A stretch of DNA of 64,000 bases from Pyropia yezoensis (Eukaryota; Rhodophyta; Bangiophyceae; Bangiales; Bangiaceae), in NCBI GenBank assembly GCA_009829735.1, contig CM020620.1:744001-808000 (forward strand), read 5' to 3'. Below the pieces are notes generated by a model. It had not been told where the DNA came from, ran no database searches, and was given only the letters and a program-made list of their open reading frames with translations. Positions 54,404 through 64,000 of the stretch are shown here, piece after piece. The number at the start of each line of letters is the position of its first letter. Position 1 is the first letter of the stretch. A program made the translations under genes and the position numbers.

Positions 54404-55698
54404 TCAGGAGTCGTCGCGGATGGAGCCGGCATAGACAACCAGGTCGTCGGCAGGCGCAGCCGCGCCATCCGCGTCGGGCGATGGCGGCGGCGGCTGCGGC
54501 TGCGGCTGCCCCCCTGGGGCGACCGCCGCCGCGGCGGGGGCAGCGCCCCTCCCAACCGCCGCCACGGCCGCGGCGGTCGCCATGGCCGCCGCGGCCGACG
54601 CGGCGGCGGATGTGGCGGCCGCCACCGCCGCCGCCGCCGCGTCGGCGGGGGAGCCGCCCGCCGCAAAGGCCGCCGCCGACGCGGCCGCCGCCGCCTCCTC
54701 TGCCGCCGCCCGCACTGACGGCAGCGGCGCCGCCTCCGCCGCCGCCGCCGCCGCCGGCAGCGGCGGTGCCGGCGACGGATGTGGCGCCGCGGCCGGGCCG
54801 CCGCCGTCGGGGGCGAGCGCAGCGGCGGTGGGCACGGCGGCGGCGGCTGGTGCGGCCACACCCCCACCCGCAGCGGGGGGCGCGGCGGGCATCGCCGCCA
54901 AGGGGGCGGCGGCGGCAGCGGTTGCGGGCTCGTCGACGGGGCCGGCTGTGACCACCTCCTCAGCGGGGGGCAGCGGCAGCAGGGCAGAGGGGGACGCCCA
55001 GTGGCCGCCCGCCGCCGCCCCTTTTACCCCCCCCGCCGCCGTCGTGGCTGCCGCCGCCGCGGCCCGCGCCGCCGTCGCCGCCGGGCGCCCGGCCGCGGCG
55101 GCCGCGGCAGTGCGGGCGGCGGCGGCGGCCACAAAGGACGCGGCGCCTGACGCGGCCACGGGTGCCGCCGCGCGAGCGGGGATGACGGCGCCGCCGCCCG
55201 CGGGCGGCGGGCGCTTCGGTGCCGCCGCTGACCCGGCGGCGGTAGCGGCGGCGGCGGCGGGGGCACTCCCTCCCCCCTCCCTTCTTCCCCCGGCAGAGGC
55301 TCCCTCGCCCTCGGCGCGGCCGCCACCACCACCACCGCCACCGCCACCCCCCCCCGCCCCCCCCCTTTCCTTCCCCTTTTTCTTGATCGCCTTGATCTCC
55401 TGCAGCGCGAACGACCGGTAGTCGCCCTTGGTGGTGCTCCCGGCGAGCATCCGCGCCTCGACGGCGAGCGCGTGCGCGGCCGCCGCGGCGGCGGCCATGC
55501 CCCCGTGCTCCCGGCACAGGTCGTAGAGCTTGTCCGCCATCGCCTGGCGGATCTTGTGGGGGACAATGGGGGGGAGCGCGCCCCCGCGGGCCTGGGAGCT
55601 CTGGGGGAAGGGCACCAGCGGCCGGTGGGGGCGATCTGGCGTGGCGGCGGCGCCGGCGCTGCTGCCCGCGCCTGCCACGTCACGCCGGCGGGGGGGGC

Positions 55699-55736
<38 letters not shown>

Positions 55737-57955
55737 TTGGACGACGCCGACGACGACGATTTGGCAGACCCCCCGGCGGCGCGGGAGGAGGCGGGGCCCC
55801 TGGCGGCCCCGCCGGCCAGCCGCGACGACGGCCCCGACCCCCCCGCCGACGGGCCCGCGCGGGCGCGGGCGCCCGCGGCAGCGGGCGCCCCCGCTACGCC
55901 CCGTGCGCCGGTGCGGTTGGCGCGGCCGGCGACCGCCGCGGCCGCGCGCGCGCGCGCCGCCTCGACAAACTGCACCGACGAGGTGGGGGCGCCGCCGCTC
56001 CCCGAAGACCCCTTTCGGGGGTCCCCCGCGGAGCCGCTGTCGCCGCCGCCGCCGCCGCCGCCACCGCCCGCCGTGCCGCCTGGCCCGTTGCTGCCGCTGC
56101 CGCCGCTGCCGCCGCCGGCCCCTCCCCCAGGCCGCGGGGGCCCCAGCTTGGCCGCCAGCGCCGCCGCTACGCGGGCGGCGGCGGCGAGGGACGGCGCCAC
56201 CTGGCGGCTCGCCGCCGCAGCGGCGGCCGTGCCAGACGAGGACGACCCCTTGGCCGCCCCGCTGCCGCTGCCGCTGCCGCCGCCGCCGCTGCCCGGCCGC
56301 GCGCGCTTGGACGACAGCAGGGTCCGCTGGGGCGCCCCGGCCGCCAACGCTGCGTCTGGCCGTCCGGCCGCGACGCGGCGGCCGCGGTCCCCCGCCGGCG
56401 CGTCGGCCGACAGCCAGGGGGTGGTGGCGGTCCACGACGAGGCCGCCCCCGCCCCCTTGCGGCCAGGGGGTTTCGCCACCCCCGCCGGCACTGACGTCGC
56501 CGCCGCCCGCTCCTCCCCCTCCTCCACCCTCTCATCGCCGTCGTCGTCGTCGTCGTACGGGGAGGCCGCGGCACGCGCGCCGCGGGCGGGACCGCGGGGG
56601 GGCCCCGCCGCCGCCAGCCGCGGCCGCTTGGCGGGCGGCGCGGCGGTGCCGCCAGGCGCTGCCGCCAATGCCGCTGGTGGCGTCGGCGGCGGCGGCGGCG
56701 GTGGCCGCGCCGCCGCGGCAGGCGGCGCGGCAGAGGCCGGCGGGGGCGCCGGCCACAGCGACGGCGCGGCCGTCGCGGCGGGCCGCGGGACGGCAAGGAC
56801 GGTCGCTGCAAGCGACGGCGGCGCCGTTGCGCCCCGGGCGGCGAGGCGGCGGAGCCGCGGATCCCGCGACACGGCCATCCAGCCGCTGCCGCCACCCCCA
56901 CAGCCGCCGCCGCCGCCAGTCGCCCACAGGGGGGCCCCCGTCGCGGTGGCGGCGGCGGCAGGGGTGGCGGCGGCGGCGGCAAGAGGGTGGGGCGGGGACG
57001 CCCACAGGCCACCGCCACGACCCCCCGCCGCCGCGTGCCCTCCCACCCCCACCAGCAGCTGCGGCGGTGGCCCCATGGTCGGCGCCGGCGCCGGCGGCGG
57101 GAGCCACGCACTCGTCGCTGGCGGCAGTGCCGGCGCAGGCGCCGACGGCGCTGGCGCCGGCGGCGGCGATGCCCGCGGTGCGGCGGCGAACGGGGTACCC
57201 ACCCCCCCCCCGCCCCCTCCCCCGGGCGGGGATCGCACCCCCCCGACGCCCCCCCCCCCCAGCAGGCCGCCCACGCCACTGGCAGTCATGGCACGGAGGA
57301 GCTCGACGAGCTTGGTGCCCCCTGCCGCGTCGAGCCCCCCCCCCCCCCCGCCCCCCCCCGACAGCAGCGGCGGCGGCGGCTGCTGCGGCTGCTGCTGCTG
57401 CTGATGCTGCGTGGACAGAGGCGGCGGCTGCGGGGTGTGCGGAGGGGGGGAGGGCACCACCGCCCGGAGCGGCAGTCCGCGCAGGTCCAGGGAGGGGGCG
57501 ACGGCGGCGGCGGCGGCGGGGGCGGCCCCCCCGCCCTCCCCCAGAGCCCACGAGGGGGCCGAGGAGGGGGGGGGGGGCGCGACGGCGCCGGGGGTGGGGG
57601 GGGGTGGGGGGGCGCCGCCCCCCGCAAAGGACGCTGCCGGCAGCTGCGTACCCGCCGGCCGGGGCGACGCAAAGACGCTCCCCGGGTGAAGGGGGGGCGC
57701 CCCCGCCGGGGGCGCCGGCCCGCCGCCGCCGCCGCTGCCGCCGCCGCCGCCCCAGCCGCCGCCGCCGCCGCCGCCGCCGCCACCGCCCCAGCCGCCGCCG
57801 CCCCAGCAGCCGCCACCGTCGCCACCGCCGCCGCCGCCGTTGCCCCCACCGCCGCCGCCACCGTCGCCGCCACCGTCGCCACCGCCGCGGTCGTCTGGGT
57901 GGGGCGGCGGGGCGCCGCCGCCGCCGCTGCTGTTGGGCGCGTCGACACCAGGCAT
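54404..57955 (-). CDS. Low-complexity protein with a possible TFIIS-central-like domain
   Basis: A frame of 1183 residues from ATG 57955 (MPGVDAPNSSGGGG). Most is Gly, Pro and Ala homopolymer. Ser/Gly and Lys/Arg-rich patches (PPAKRPRLAAAG, SSKRARPGSGG) look like nuclear localisation signals. The one well-mixed region, about residues 790-860 (nt 55375-55580), reads IVPHKIRQAMADKLYDLC and then EARMLAGSTTKGDYRSFALQ, EIKAIKKKGK. Its pattern of two helices, K-x-D-Y-R-S and an Lys-rich end resembles the central domain of TFIIS found in transcription elongation factors and PHF3/DIDO/Bye1-type proteins. The last residues are DDLVVYAGSIRDDS; a SPOC domain often begins with a similar W/Y-x-G-x-I strand, so the C-terminus may be cut by a frameshift. 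Function is uncertain, and other short helical domains are possible. Confidence 0.45.
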
Positions 57956-59274
57956 GCTGTGGGTCTGAGGGTAGGGGGGGTGGGTGGGAGGTGCGACACA
58001 GCGAGCGGTCCAGCAGAGGGGGGGGGGTGGTGTGGTGGTGGGGGCTCCACGAGATGGGGGTTGCGGAAGAGGGCGGGGTGAGGGGGGGTGCGGGGATCAC
58101 GACAGAGGGGCAAGGAAGGTCAGTGGGCGCGCGGAATGCAGCGGGGGGGGCAGCGGCAACTCCGGGGGGGGTGGCTCCGCGCGACGGGGGGGCCAACGGA
58201 CTGGGCGGCGCGCGCCGGCCGGGGCGCGCGCCGGCCGGCGCCCGCGGCGACGCGACCGGGACGGCCGGGCCGCGGCGCCAAAGGTCAAGGGAGGCGGGGG
58301 GGACTGCCGAAGAATATAGCGCGGCGCCGCCGGTGCCGGATGAAGCGGTAGGTGGCTGCGGGTTTGAAAGCGGGGCGCGTCGCGCCGCTGCTGCCGCTGC
58401 CTTCAGTCTCGGTCCCTGCCCAAAATATTGGCGGGGCGCGCGGGAACGGGACAGCCGCATCCGCTGCTGGCGCGCCGGAGGGGGGGTGCACGACCTGCCC
58501 CGCAGCGGCGGCCTTTTGGAAATTTTGCATTACCGAAATACGCCCTGGTCGTGGAGGCGTACGACCGGCTCGACCATAACGACGATTGTTGGGTACACAA
58601 AGAACCAAAAGAAAAAGCAATGAGCGATCGATACTCCGTACATACTGTACACCCGATAGAATCAAAACGATGGAGCTGGCAGGGAGGAGCCCCGCCGAAT
58701 CAATTACAGCAGGCCGCCTGCTGGAATTCGATGGCCAGCGGTGGCAGGTGAGGAGCCGCCAACTGGGCCTGCAGCTGCAGGGCCGGGGTGTCAGCGCGTC
58801 TACATACCTGGCAGTGGCGGGTGGGGTTTCTCCAGCAAAAGCCTCAGCCCTGCCCTTGGACATGACACTGAGGTGGGGGGCGACGCGCAGGTGCTACGGG
58901 CTGGTTTGGTGAGGCGCGCACGTGGTGGGCGGCCATCCGCTCCGGCAGCACCACGCACCTCCGCGCCTCGACGGCGGGCCCGAGTCGTGACGGGTGGGGT
59001 TGCTGTGGGGCTTTGCCACTGGGCCCTCTGCGCGGACCCGCCGCGCGCTCGGTCGCAACCGGTCGGCCACCCATTTGGTTGCATCGTCCGCGGCTGCCCA
59101 CGCTCACCCCCCATTGACATCCAGCATCCTCGCTGCTCTGTCACTGCTCTTGCCGCCTGCCTCTCCGCACACTTCTTCCCTCCCCATCGCGCTCTGTCTC
59201 CACCTCTGTCGCACCGCCGTGCACCCGCCCCCCCCGCCCCCCTACCCGGCCTTGCCAACCACACCTCCCTCACC
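57956..59274. other. Divergent promoter region between the TFIIS-like gene and UXS
   Basis: It holds a near-perfect tandem of GCGCGCCGGCCGG at about 58207-58240, which is also self-complementary, and a pyrimidine-rich stretch before the UXS start (59140-59270) typical of a 5' leader. A short plus-strand frame at 58672-58740 ([16 protein letters not shown]) followed by GTGAGG is discussed as a finding. No other gene is supported. Confidence 0.45.
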
Positions 59275-60381
59275 ATGACGACCACCGCCGACGGCGCCAG
59301 CGCCGCGGCCTCGGCCGCCCCTGTGGACGTGCAGCGGCAGGGTGCCGAGGCGCTGGACCGCCTCGCCTCGTGGCGTGGGGACAATGCGCCCAACCGGCCG
59401 GCGTCGCACATGCGCATCCTGGTGACGGGAGGCGCCGGCTTTATCGGCTCCCACCTCGTGGACCGGCTGATGGAGGAGGGCAACGAAGTGATTGTGGTGG
59501 ACTCGCTGTTTACGGGCAAGAAGTCCAACATTGAGCGCTGGCGGACGCACCCCAACTTTGAGTTCTTCCGACACGACGTCATTGAGCCCTTCACGGCCGA
59601 GGTGGACCAGATCTACCACCTCGCCTGCCCGGCGTCGCCCGTCCACTACAAGTACAATGCGATTCGGACGCTCAAGACGGGCGTCCTCGGGACGCTCAAC
59701 ATGCTGGGCCTGGCCAAGCGCGTGGGCGCCACCTTCCTTCTCGCCTCCACGTCCGAGGTGTATGGCGACCCGCTGGTTCACCCCCAGACGGAGGAGTACT
59801 GGGGTAATGTCAACCCCATTGGCGTTCGCTCCTGCTATGACGAGTCCAAGCGCGTCGCCGAGACGATGGCGTTTGACTACCACCGGCAGCACGGGGTGGC
59901 CATCCGCGTCGTGCGCATCTTCAACACATACGGCCCCCGGATGGTGGAGAATGACGGGCGGGTAGTGTCCAACTTTGTATCCCAGGCGCTCCGCGGCCAG
60001 CCGCTGACCGTCTATGGCGATGGCTCCCAGACGCGCTCTTTTTGCTACGTCGCCGACCTTGTCGACGGCCTCATCCGCATGATGAACAGCACCCACGCGG
60101 GGCCTTTCAACCTGGGCAACCCGGGCGAGTTTTCCATGCTGGAGCTGGCGCAGCTGATCAAGGACCAGGTGGACCCGACGAGTGACATCAAGTACTTGCC
60201 CGCCACGCCCGACGACCCGGCCAAGCGCAAGCCCGACATTACGAAGGCCAGCACCCACCTCGGTTGGTCGCCGGCGGTGCCCCTCAAGACGGGGCTCACC
60301 GAGATGATTGCCGACTTCCGGGAGCGGATTGGGGACGGGGTGAAGGCGCCACCGCCACCGGCGAAGGAGGCATCGTCCTAG
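59275..60381 (+). CDS. UXS: UDP-glucuronate decarboxylase (UDP-xylose synthase)
   Basis: 368 residues, intronless. The enzyme converts UDP-glucuronate to UDP-xylose with bound NAD, supplying xylose for cell-wall polysaccharides and glycans. It is an extended short-chain dehydrogenase. The NAD-binding glycine motif is at about residues 45-55 ([16 protein letters not shown]), the conserved [16 protein letters not shown] at about 158-175, the catalytic Tyr-x-x-x-Lys in [11 protein letters not shown] near 193, then [19 protein letters not shown] and a C-terminal KRKPDITKA. These match the UXS family along its length. The ATG at 59275 (CACCATGAC context) is chosen because the frame is open upstream only into pyrimidine-rich leader. 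There is no membrane anchor or signal peptide, so a cytosolic form is likely, unlike Golgi UXS types with an N-terminal anchor. Confidence 0.95.
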   Translation: MTTTADGASAAASAAPVDVQRQGAEALDRLASWRGDNAPNRPASHMRILVTGGAGFIGSHLVDRLMEEGNEVIVVDSLFTGKKSNIERWRTHPNFEFFRHDVIEPFTAEVDQIYHLACPASPVHYKYNAIRTLKTGVLGTLNMLGLAKRVGATFLLASTSEVYGDPLVHPQTEEYWGNVNPIGVRSCYDESKRVAETMAFDYHRQHGVAIRVVRIFNTYGPRMVENDGRVVSNFVSQALRGQPLTVYGDGSQTRSFCYVADLVDGLIRMMNSTHAGPFNLGNPGEFSMLELAQLIKDQVDPTSDIKYLPATPDDPAKRKPDITKASTHLGWSPAVPLKTGLTEMIADFRERIGDGVKAPPPPAKEASS

Positions 60382-61759
60382 CTAGGCCCACCTTTCTTTA
60401 CTTAGGGGGGGGTGGCGTTGGGGGGGTCAATTGTGCCGTCCTTAAGAGCGCGATGAAAGGGGACGGCCTGGGGGGTTGGGCGCTACGGCGGGATGATGGC
60501 AGGGCAGCAGCGGGCCCGCCGGCGCATGTCCCAGCTGTAAAGAGAAAGCATGTATGAACAGCCGCTGTCGCTGGCGATGGGAGTCGCCACAACAAGCATT
60601 GCGGCCCCGTGACGGTCGTTGGATTGTCCCTTCCTCATGATCCCCGCGTCCTCGCGCTCTCTGGCGTTGGCTGTCGCCCTCAGAGCACGTCTGTCAGTGT
60701 ACCTCTCTGCCTCCGCCGGTCACCCGTAGCAAGCATCTCCCTCTCCGCTTCCCCCCGTCACCCGCATGTAGTAGCATGTGTTCGGCTCTTGTTCTCTTTC
60801 TTTTGCTGGTCCCTGTGCTACGCTCAGTGCCAGCGGTCGACCGCCTCTGCAAGCGATTCTACGGACTTAGGACCGATGCCTCTCGTATTGGGCGCAGCCG
60901 CCGGTGCCCACGACGGCGGCGGCAGCAGCGAAGGGCCGCGGGTGACATCGGTCGGTGGCCGTGGTTTCAGGCAGCGGGCCACCGTCGCTGCTGCCGCCGC
61001 TGCTGTCGCCGCTGCTGTCGCCACTGCTGCCGCCATGCCGCCGCCGCCACCGCCGCCACCACCGCCACCGCCGCCGGCAGCCGCCGTCCGCCGCCATCGC
61101 GTCGGTGCGCCCTCCCCAGCCTGGGACCGCCGCGCGCCGGTAGACGTCCAAGGGGCGCCAGGTTCGGACTGGAGTCCATGAGGTACTGTTGACATTTAGA
61201 GACGCGGCTTGCTTGGCTTTTCCAAAATGTCTCGAGGGCACCGCCAAGCGGGCACGAAAAAAAAAAGTAAAGAACAACGCAGACATAGACATATCAAGTC
61301 ATGGTCTAGCCATGACATGCAAACGCAGCGTGACACTCCTCCTCTTCCCCCGGTGTGAGGCCCGGCGTAGCGTGGTCATGGCAGCCACGAGCCACTCGGA
61401 GCGGAATGCTTCCCCACCACGAGCTTGCCCCCGCCGCCCGCACCCCCTCCCCTGGCGGCTCTTGAGCCTGCGACGGCCGACGAGGCTCCAGGCACTCCCG
61501 TCGCCCCGCAACGACAGTGGCTACTACGAACCAAGGGCACGGAACTCGTCGCGTGCGCGTCTCGCCTTGCGCACCACCCACGACCAGCCCCGATGGGCTT
61601 TCTCGTCGGCCCTGACAATGACGGGGTTGATGCGCGCGACGCGGTTGGCCTGTGTGGAAAAGGATTCGTTTGAGATGGCCCAACGAGCGACTGCGAGCGG
61701 TGGCGGTGAGGGTGGCAGCCACGGGGATGGGGGGGAGGGCGGCCCGCGCGCGTTCCAAG
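60382..61759. other. Intergenic region downstream of UXS
   Basis: It contains the UXS 3' untranslated region (TGTAA-type element at about 60536). A GCC/GCT repeat stretch at 60975-61090 gives long composition-driven frames on both strands. Nothing with a domain was recognised. A ten-A run lies at 61257-61266. Confidence 0.45.
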
Positions 61760-62585
61760 TTAGCTGTGTGCATTCATTGGAAAAAGAACCCAGTGGCCAC
61801 TGGGTTCGGGGCCGGCCATGGCCGGCCCCCAGGACAGGTACAGTGTTGGGGCAGGTCGCGTAGCGTCACCGCTCCGCCCCCCCCCCCCCCCACCCGTCTG
61901 CCTATCCGTGACAAGAAACGTACAGTGCTCACAGTTATTCGTCAGAGCCCAGTACTTGCTCTTTCCCAGCCTGCTGAGGGCGCGGTCCACGACCTCCCTC
62001 GGCGAATATATCCCCGGGTCTGACCAGGCAATCACATCGGCCAGCGACCTTTCCCCAAGGAACGCCGACAGTCGAGACACTTGCACGCGGCCTCGGACGC
62101 CGGTTCGAGAGCCTTGAGACGCTGCGTTCAGGCCGCTTAGCCAAACAGGAGCGGGCGGGCAAATAATATGCATGTATGGACCAGTCAAGACGGCTCACCA
62201 CCTGAGAAAGCCGTTGGTCAGTGTCTGGGGAGCAACCCGGCGTGTCTAAGCCGCCAGCGATCCTCTGCGCGCACCCGCCCCAGAGTGAATGATCAGGTTC
62301 GTACGTGGCGGGTGGCCCCCCGTCGACGCTGACGCCCGCCCCTTCGAGAAACGTACAATAGTGCACAACAGCTGGCCCCCCGTTGATGCCGTGCTCCGTC
62401 CAGTCGTTGCCGAGAAAGATGGCGTAGTGGGTGAAGAGGGGCGAGTTGGCGACCCCACTGACAGAACTGCAGTGCTTGAGGGAGATCATCTGTCCCATAC
62501 GCAGGTCACTTGCTTGACGCACGCGAGTCGACCGCTCCGGCGTGGCGTGCGCCGCCGGCGCCGCCGTCGGCGGCGTGTTTCCCAT
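61760..62585 (-). CDS. LRAT/NC-domain protein, two frames (intron or frameshift), putative N-myristoylation
   Basis: The first part starts at ATG 62585 (MGNTPPTAAPAAH), a typical N-myristoylation context. It has LRMGQMISLKHCSSV, then THYAIFLGNDW and AVVHYCTFLEGAG, the histidine-containing strands of LRAT/NC-type thiol acyltransferases, and YEPDHSLWGG. The rest lies in another frame: SREVVDRALSRLGKSKYWAL and NNCEHCTFLV, where the Cys of NCEH is the catalytic residue in this superfamily. The frame change between about 62150 and 62270 could be a short intron (a candidate donor is GTGGTGAGC near 62205) or a base error. LRAT relatives transfer acyl groups on phospholipids; substrate here is unknown. 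A C run at 61876-61892 may also disturb the C-terminus, so the true stop is uncertain. Confidence 0.6.
61786..61829. repeat. Two adjacent perfect 22-bp palindromes
   Basis: 61786-61807 has half site GAACCCAGTGG and 61808-61829 has half site GGGGCCGGCCA; each is followed directly by its exact complement. They abut with no spacer, near the 3' end of the LRAT-like gene, and could form two strong hairpins in RNA. Confidence 0.9.
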
Positions 62586-64000
62586 GCTGACGGCTTTGGT
62601 GGGAGGAGGGATTGGGCAGGAGCGGTGCGGAGGAGGGGAACAAGCACGCAGCCGCTTTTGAACGGGGAGCGAGCGAGGGCGCAGACAGCAAAATAAGGAG
62701 CCCCAGGCGTCAGTGATCACGCAGGCGGGATGGAGGCAGAGGAGCGCAGAGCTGCGGGCGCCACCGGTAGCCGTCTCATACGCCCTCTTGAGGGCTGACA
62801 TGGGCCTGCTTGCGGGACGCGGTCAATGACAAGGTCTGGGAGGGGAGAAAGGAGGGGGCGGAGAAACTGCCTCCTACCAGGCCCCGCGCCCCATGCGACG
62901 GGCTGAGGCGTCCAAATCCACAGCCTGGTCACGGCCCAAGGCGGGCTGGCGAGGTTTCAGAGTCTCCCACCGCGACGAGAACTGGACACGCACCCCCTCC
63001 CCCACTGGAGATGGTCGACAGCCGCTAGGGAGCGAAGCCCGGCGGGCTGCATCTTACCCGTCGTAGCGGGAGCAGTCGCTCCACTCACTGAGCATTGCCA
63101 TGACCACGGAGCCCATGGATCCCCGTCGCCGCCGAGGGGCCTCGCCGCCGCTTTAGACTGACACCGGCGGGCTGCGTGGTGCGTTTGTCACCGTTGCCCT
63201 CGGCCGGGTGTTGGGCTCCCTCTTGGCGTGCGCCAACTGGGGAGCGGCACTCCATAAAGAGCCGCCAGTCGGTGCAGGGCGCGACTGCTTTTCGGATGGA
63301 TGTGGCAGCCAGCTCACCTTGTGTGGGCGCGCGTGCCCGCCGGCGCGGGGGGAGCCCACGCTGCTTGACACTACACGGAGGGGCGGGGCGGTGGATACGC
63401 GGCAGCCTGGTCAACAATTTGAAGACCTGGTCATGGAAAGAGCCAGCTTTTGGGATCTTCGTTCTTTCTGTCCCGGTGGTGTTGTAATAGGTATGCATGT
63501 GAGAGCATACGCCTCATGGCCCTGCGATCCTGAAGACATCGGGGTGGGCTTGGGTGCACATACGAGGTTTGTGTTTTGATTTGGGACGCTTTTGAATTTT
63601 GATTAGAGCTTTCCGTGACATCTGAAAAGTTTAAATGTTTGAATGTTTTCTGCTCGGCATGTATCTACCTGGCATGCGGTGCAGAGAGCGGCGCGTAGGA
63701 ATGACGTTTTGGACCTCCAGGAGGAGCACTTTAGCGGACAGATGCAATGATGGAGAGGGAGTGCTATGGGGGTGAGGAGGGGGGGCCATCTTATGAACGG
63801 TGTGTGATGGCGGCGTCGGCGTGCGGCTTCCTCGGGCAGCTCTCGCAGATGACTCAAGGAGAACGACGCGAGAAGAGTGGAGGCAAAAAGAGGGGTTGGG
63901 GGTGCTTTTCAATGTAGAAAAAGTTGAGGCTCTGTGGGGAGTGGGGGCGTGGGGTGTGCTTGCGTGGGTCGCGGCCGTCCCGCCGCCTGGCACACGCTGA
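62586..64000. other. Region upstream of the LRAT-like gene, no gene recognised
   Basis: The first 200 bases would hold the promoter of the LRAT-like gene; the frame is open upstream to 62801 but contains no domain. From 62800 onwards there are short frames on both strands without recognisable motifs. The stretch 63480-63720 is less GC-rich than the surroundings. Confidence 0.4.

Noticed and set aside
55530..58623. Long plus-strand frames opposite the TFIIS-like gene.
   Set aside because: They are low-complexity shadows of a GC-rich coding region without any ordered segment; the minus frame contains the only well-mixed region and NLS-like patches.
60776..61192. A small secreted protein (MCSALVLFLLLVPVLRSVP looks like a signal peptide).
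   Set aside because: After the hydrophobic start the frame is a composition-driven Arg/His/Cys stretch from a GCC/GCT repeat with no conserved feature.
61189..61863. A 224-codon plus-strand frame overlapping the LRAT-like gene.
   Set aside because: It has no domain, runs through the palindromes, and overlaps the better supported minus-strand LRAT-like frame.
63085..63993. Short frames on both strands at the right edge of the window.
   Set aside because: No motif, no credible start context and no consistent codon pattern, so not reported as genes.

Overview
The window looks like nuclear DNA of a GC-rich, intron-poor alga. A bangiophyte red alga of the Porphyra/Pyropia type is my best guess. 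This is inferred from the intronless UXS gene, the extreme GC/GGC/GCC bias with Ala/Gly-rich proteins, and a HAT-repeat protein resembling plastid RNA-maturation factors; nothing here proves the taxon. About 45 kb is a nest of Ty3/gypsy LTR retrotransposons with chromodomain-like Pol C-termini (chromovirus type). The remaining 18 kb holds one small DNA transposon and four host genes.

Retrotransposon nest (1-45601). Five copies can be separated. Element A (minus strand, decayed) occupies 1-2489 and 13313-23936. Element B (plus strand, 2490-13312, LTRs identical by eye, 5-bp target duplication CATCG) is inserted into A exactly at the RT YLDD codons. A itself sits in a pol fragment of an older element C (23937-24487). 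Element D (minus, decayed, 24488-25298 plus 36858-45601) is split by element E (minus, 25299-36852, LTRs identical by eye, target duplication ATGGT). B and E look intact and recent.

Assembly caveat. Both runs of exactly 500 N (16631-17130 and 29859-30358) are flanked by near-identical overlapping sequence: 11028-16630 matches 17131-22731, and 27393-29858 matches 30359-32822. They are almost certainly unmerged contig overlaps, so about 9 kb of the window is artificial duplication. If the second overlap is collapsed, the pol frame of E becomes uninterrupted.

Two shared features stand out. (1) Gag ends in G-GGA-AAC-GAR-stop in A, B, D and E. GGGAAAC is a canonical -1 frameshift heptamer, and pol is open in the -1 frame from that point in B and E. 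(2) B, D and E each carry a long reading frame on the opposite strand between pol and the 3' LTR. The three encoded proteins look related by eye. This antisense gene, facing pol tail to tail and apparently able to use a promoter in the 3' LTR, is the main candidate for an undescribed system.

Host part (45602-64000). It contains a TIR transposon with a Myb/SANT-like ORF (45987-47058); a very Ala-rich HAT/TPR-repeat gene with a homopolymer frameshift (47844-52921, minus); a low-complexity nuclear-type protein with a possible TFIIS-central-like domain (54404-57955, minus); UDP-glucuronate decarboxylase (59275-60381, plus); and an LRAT/NC-domain gene with a putative myristoylation start (61760-62585, minus).
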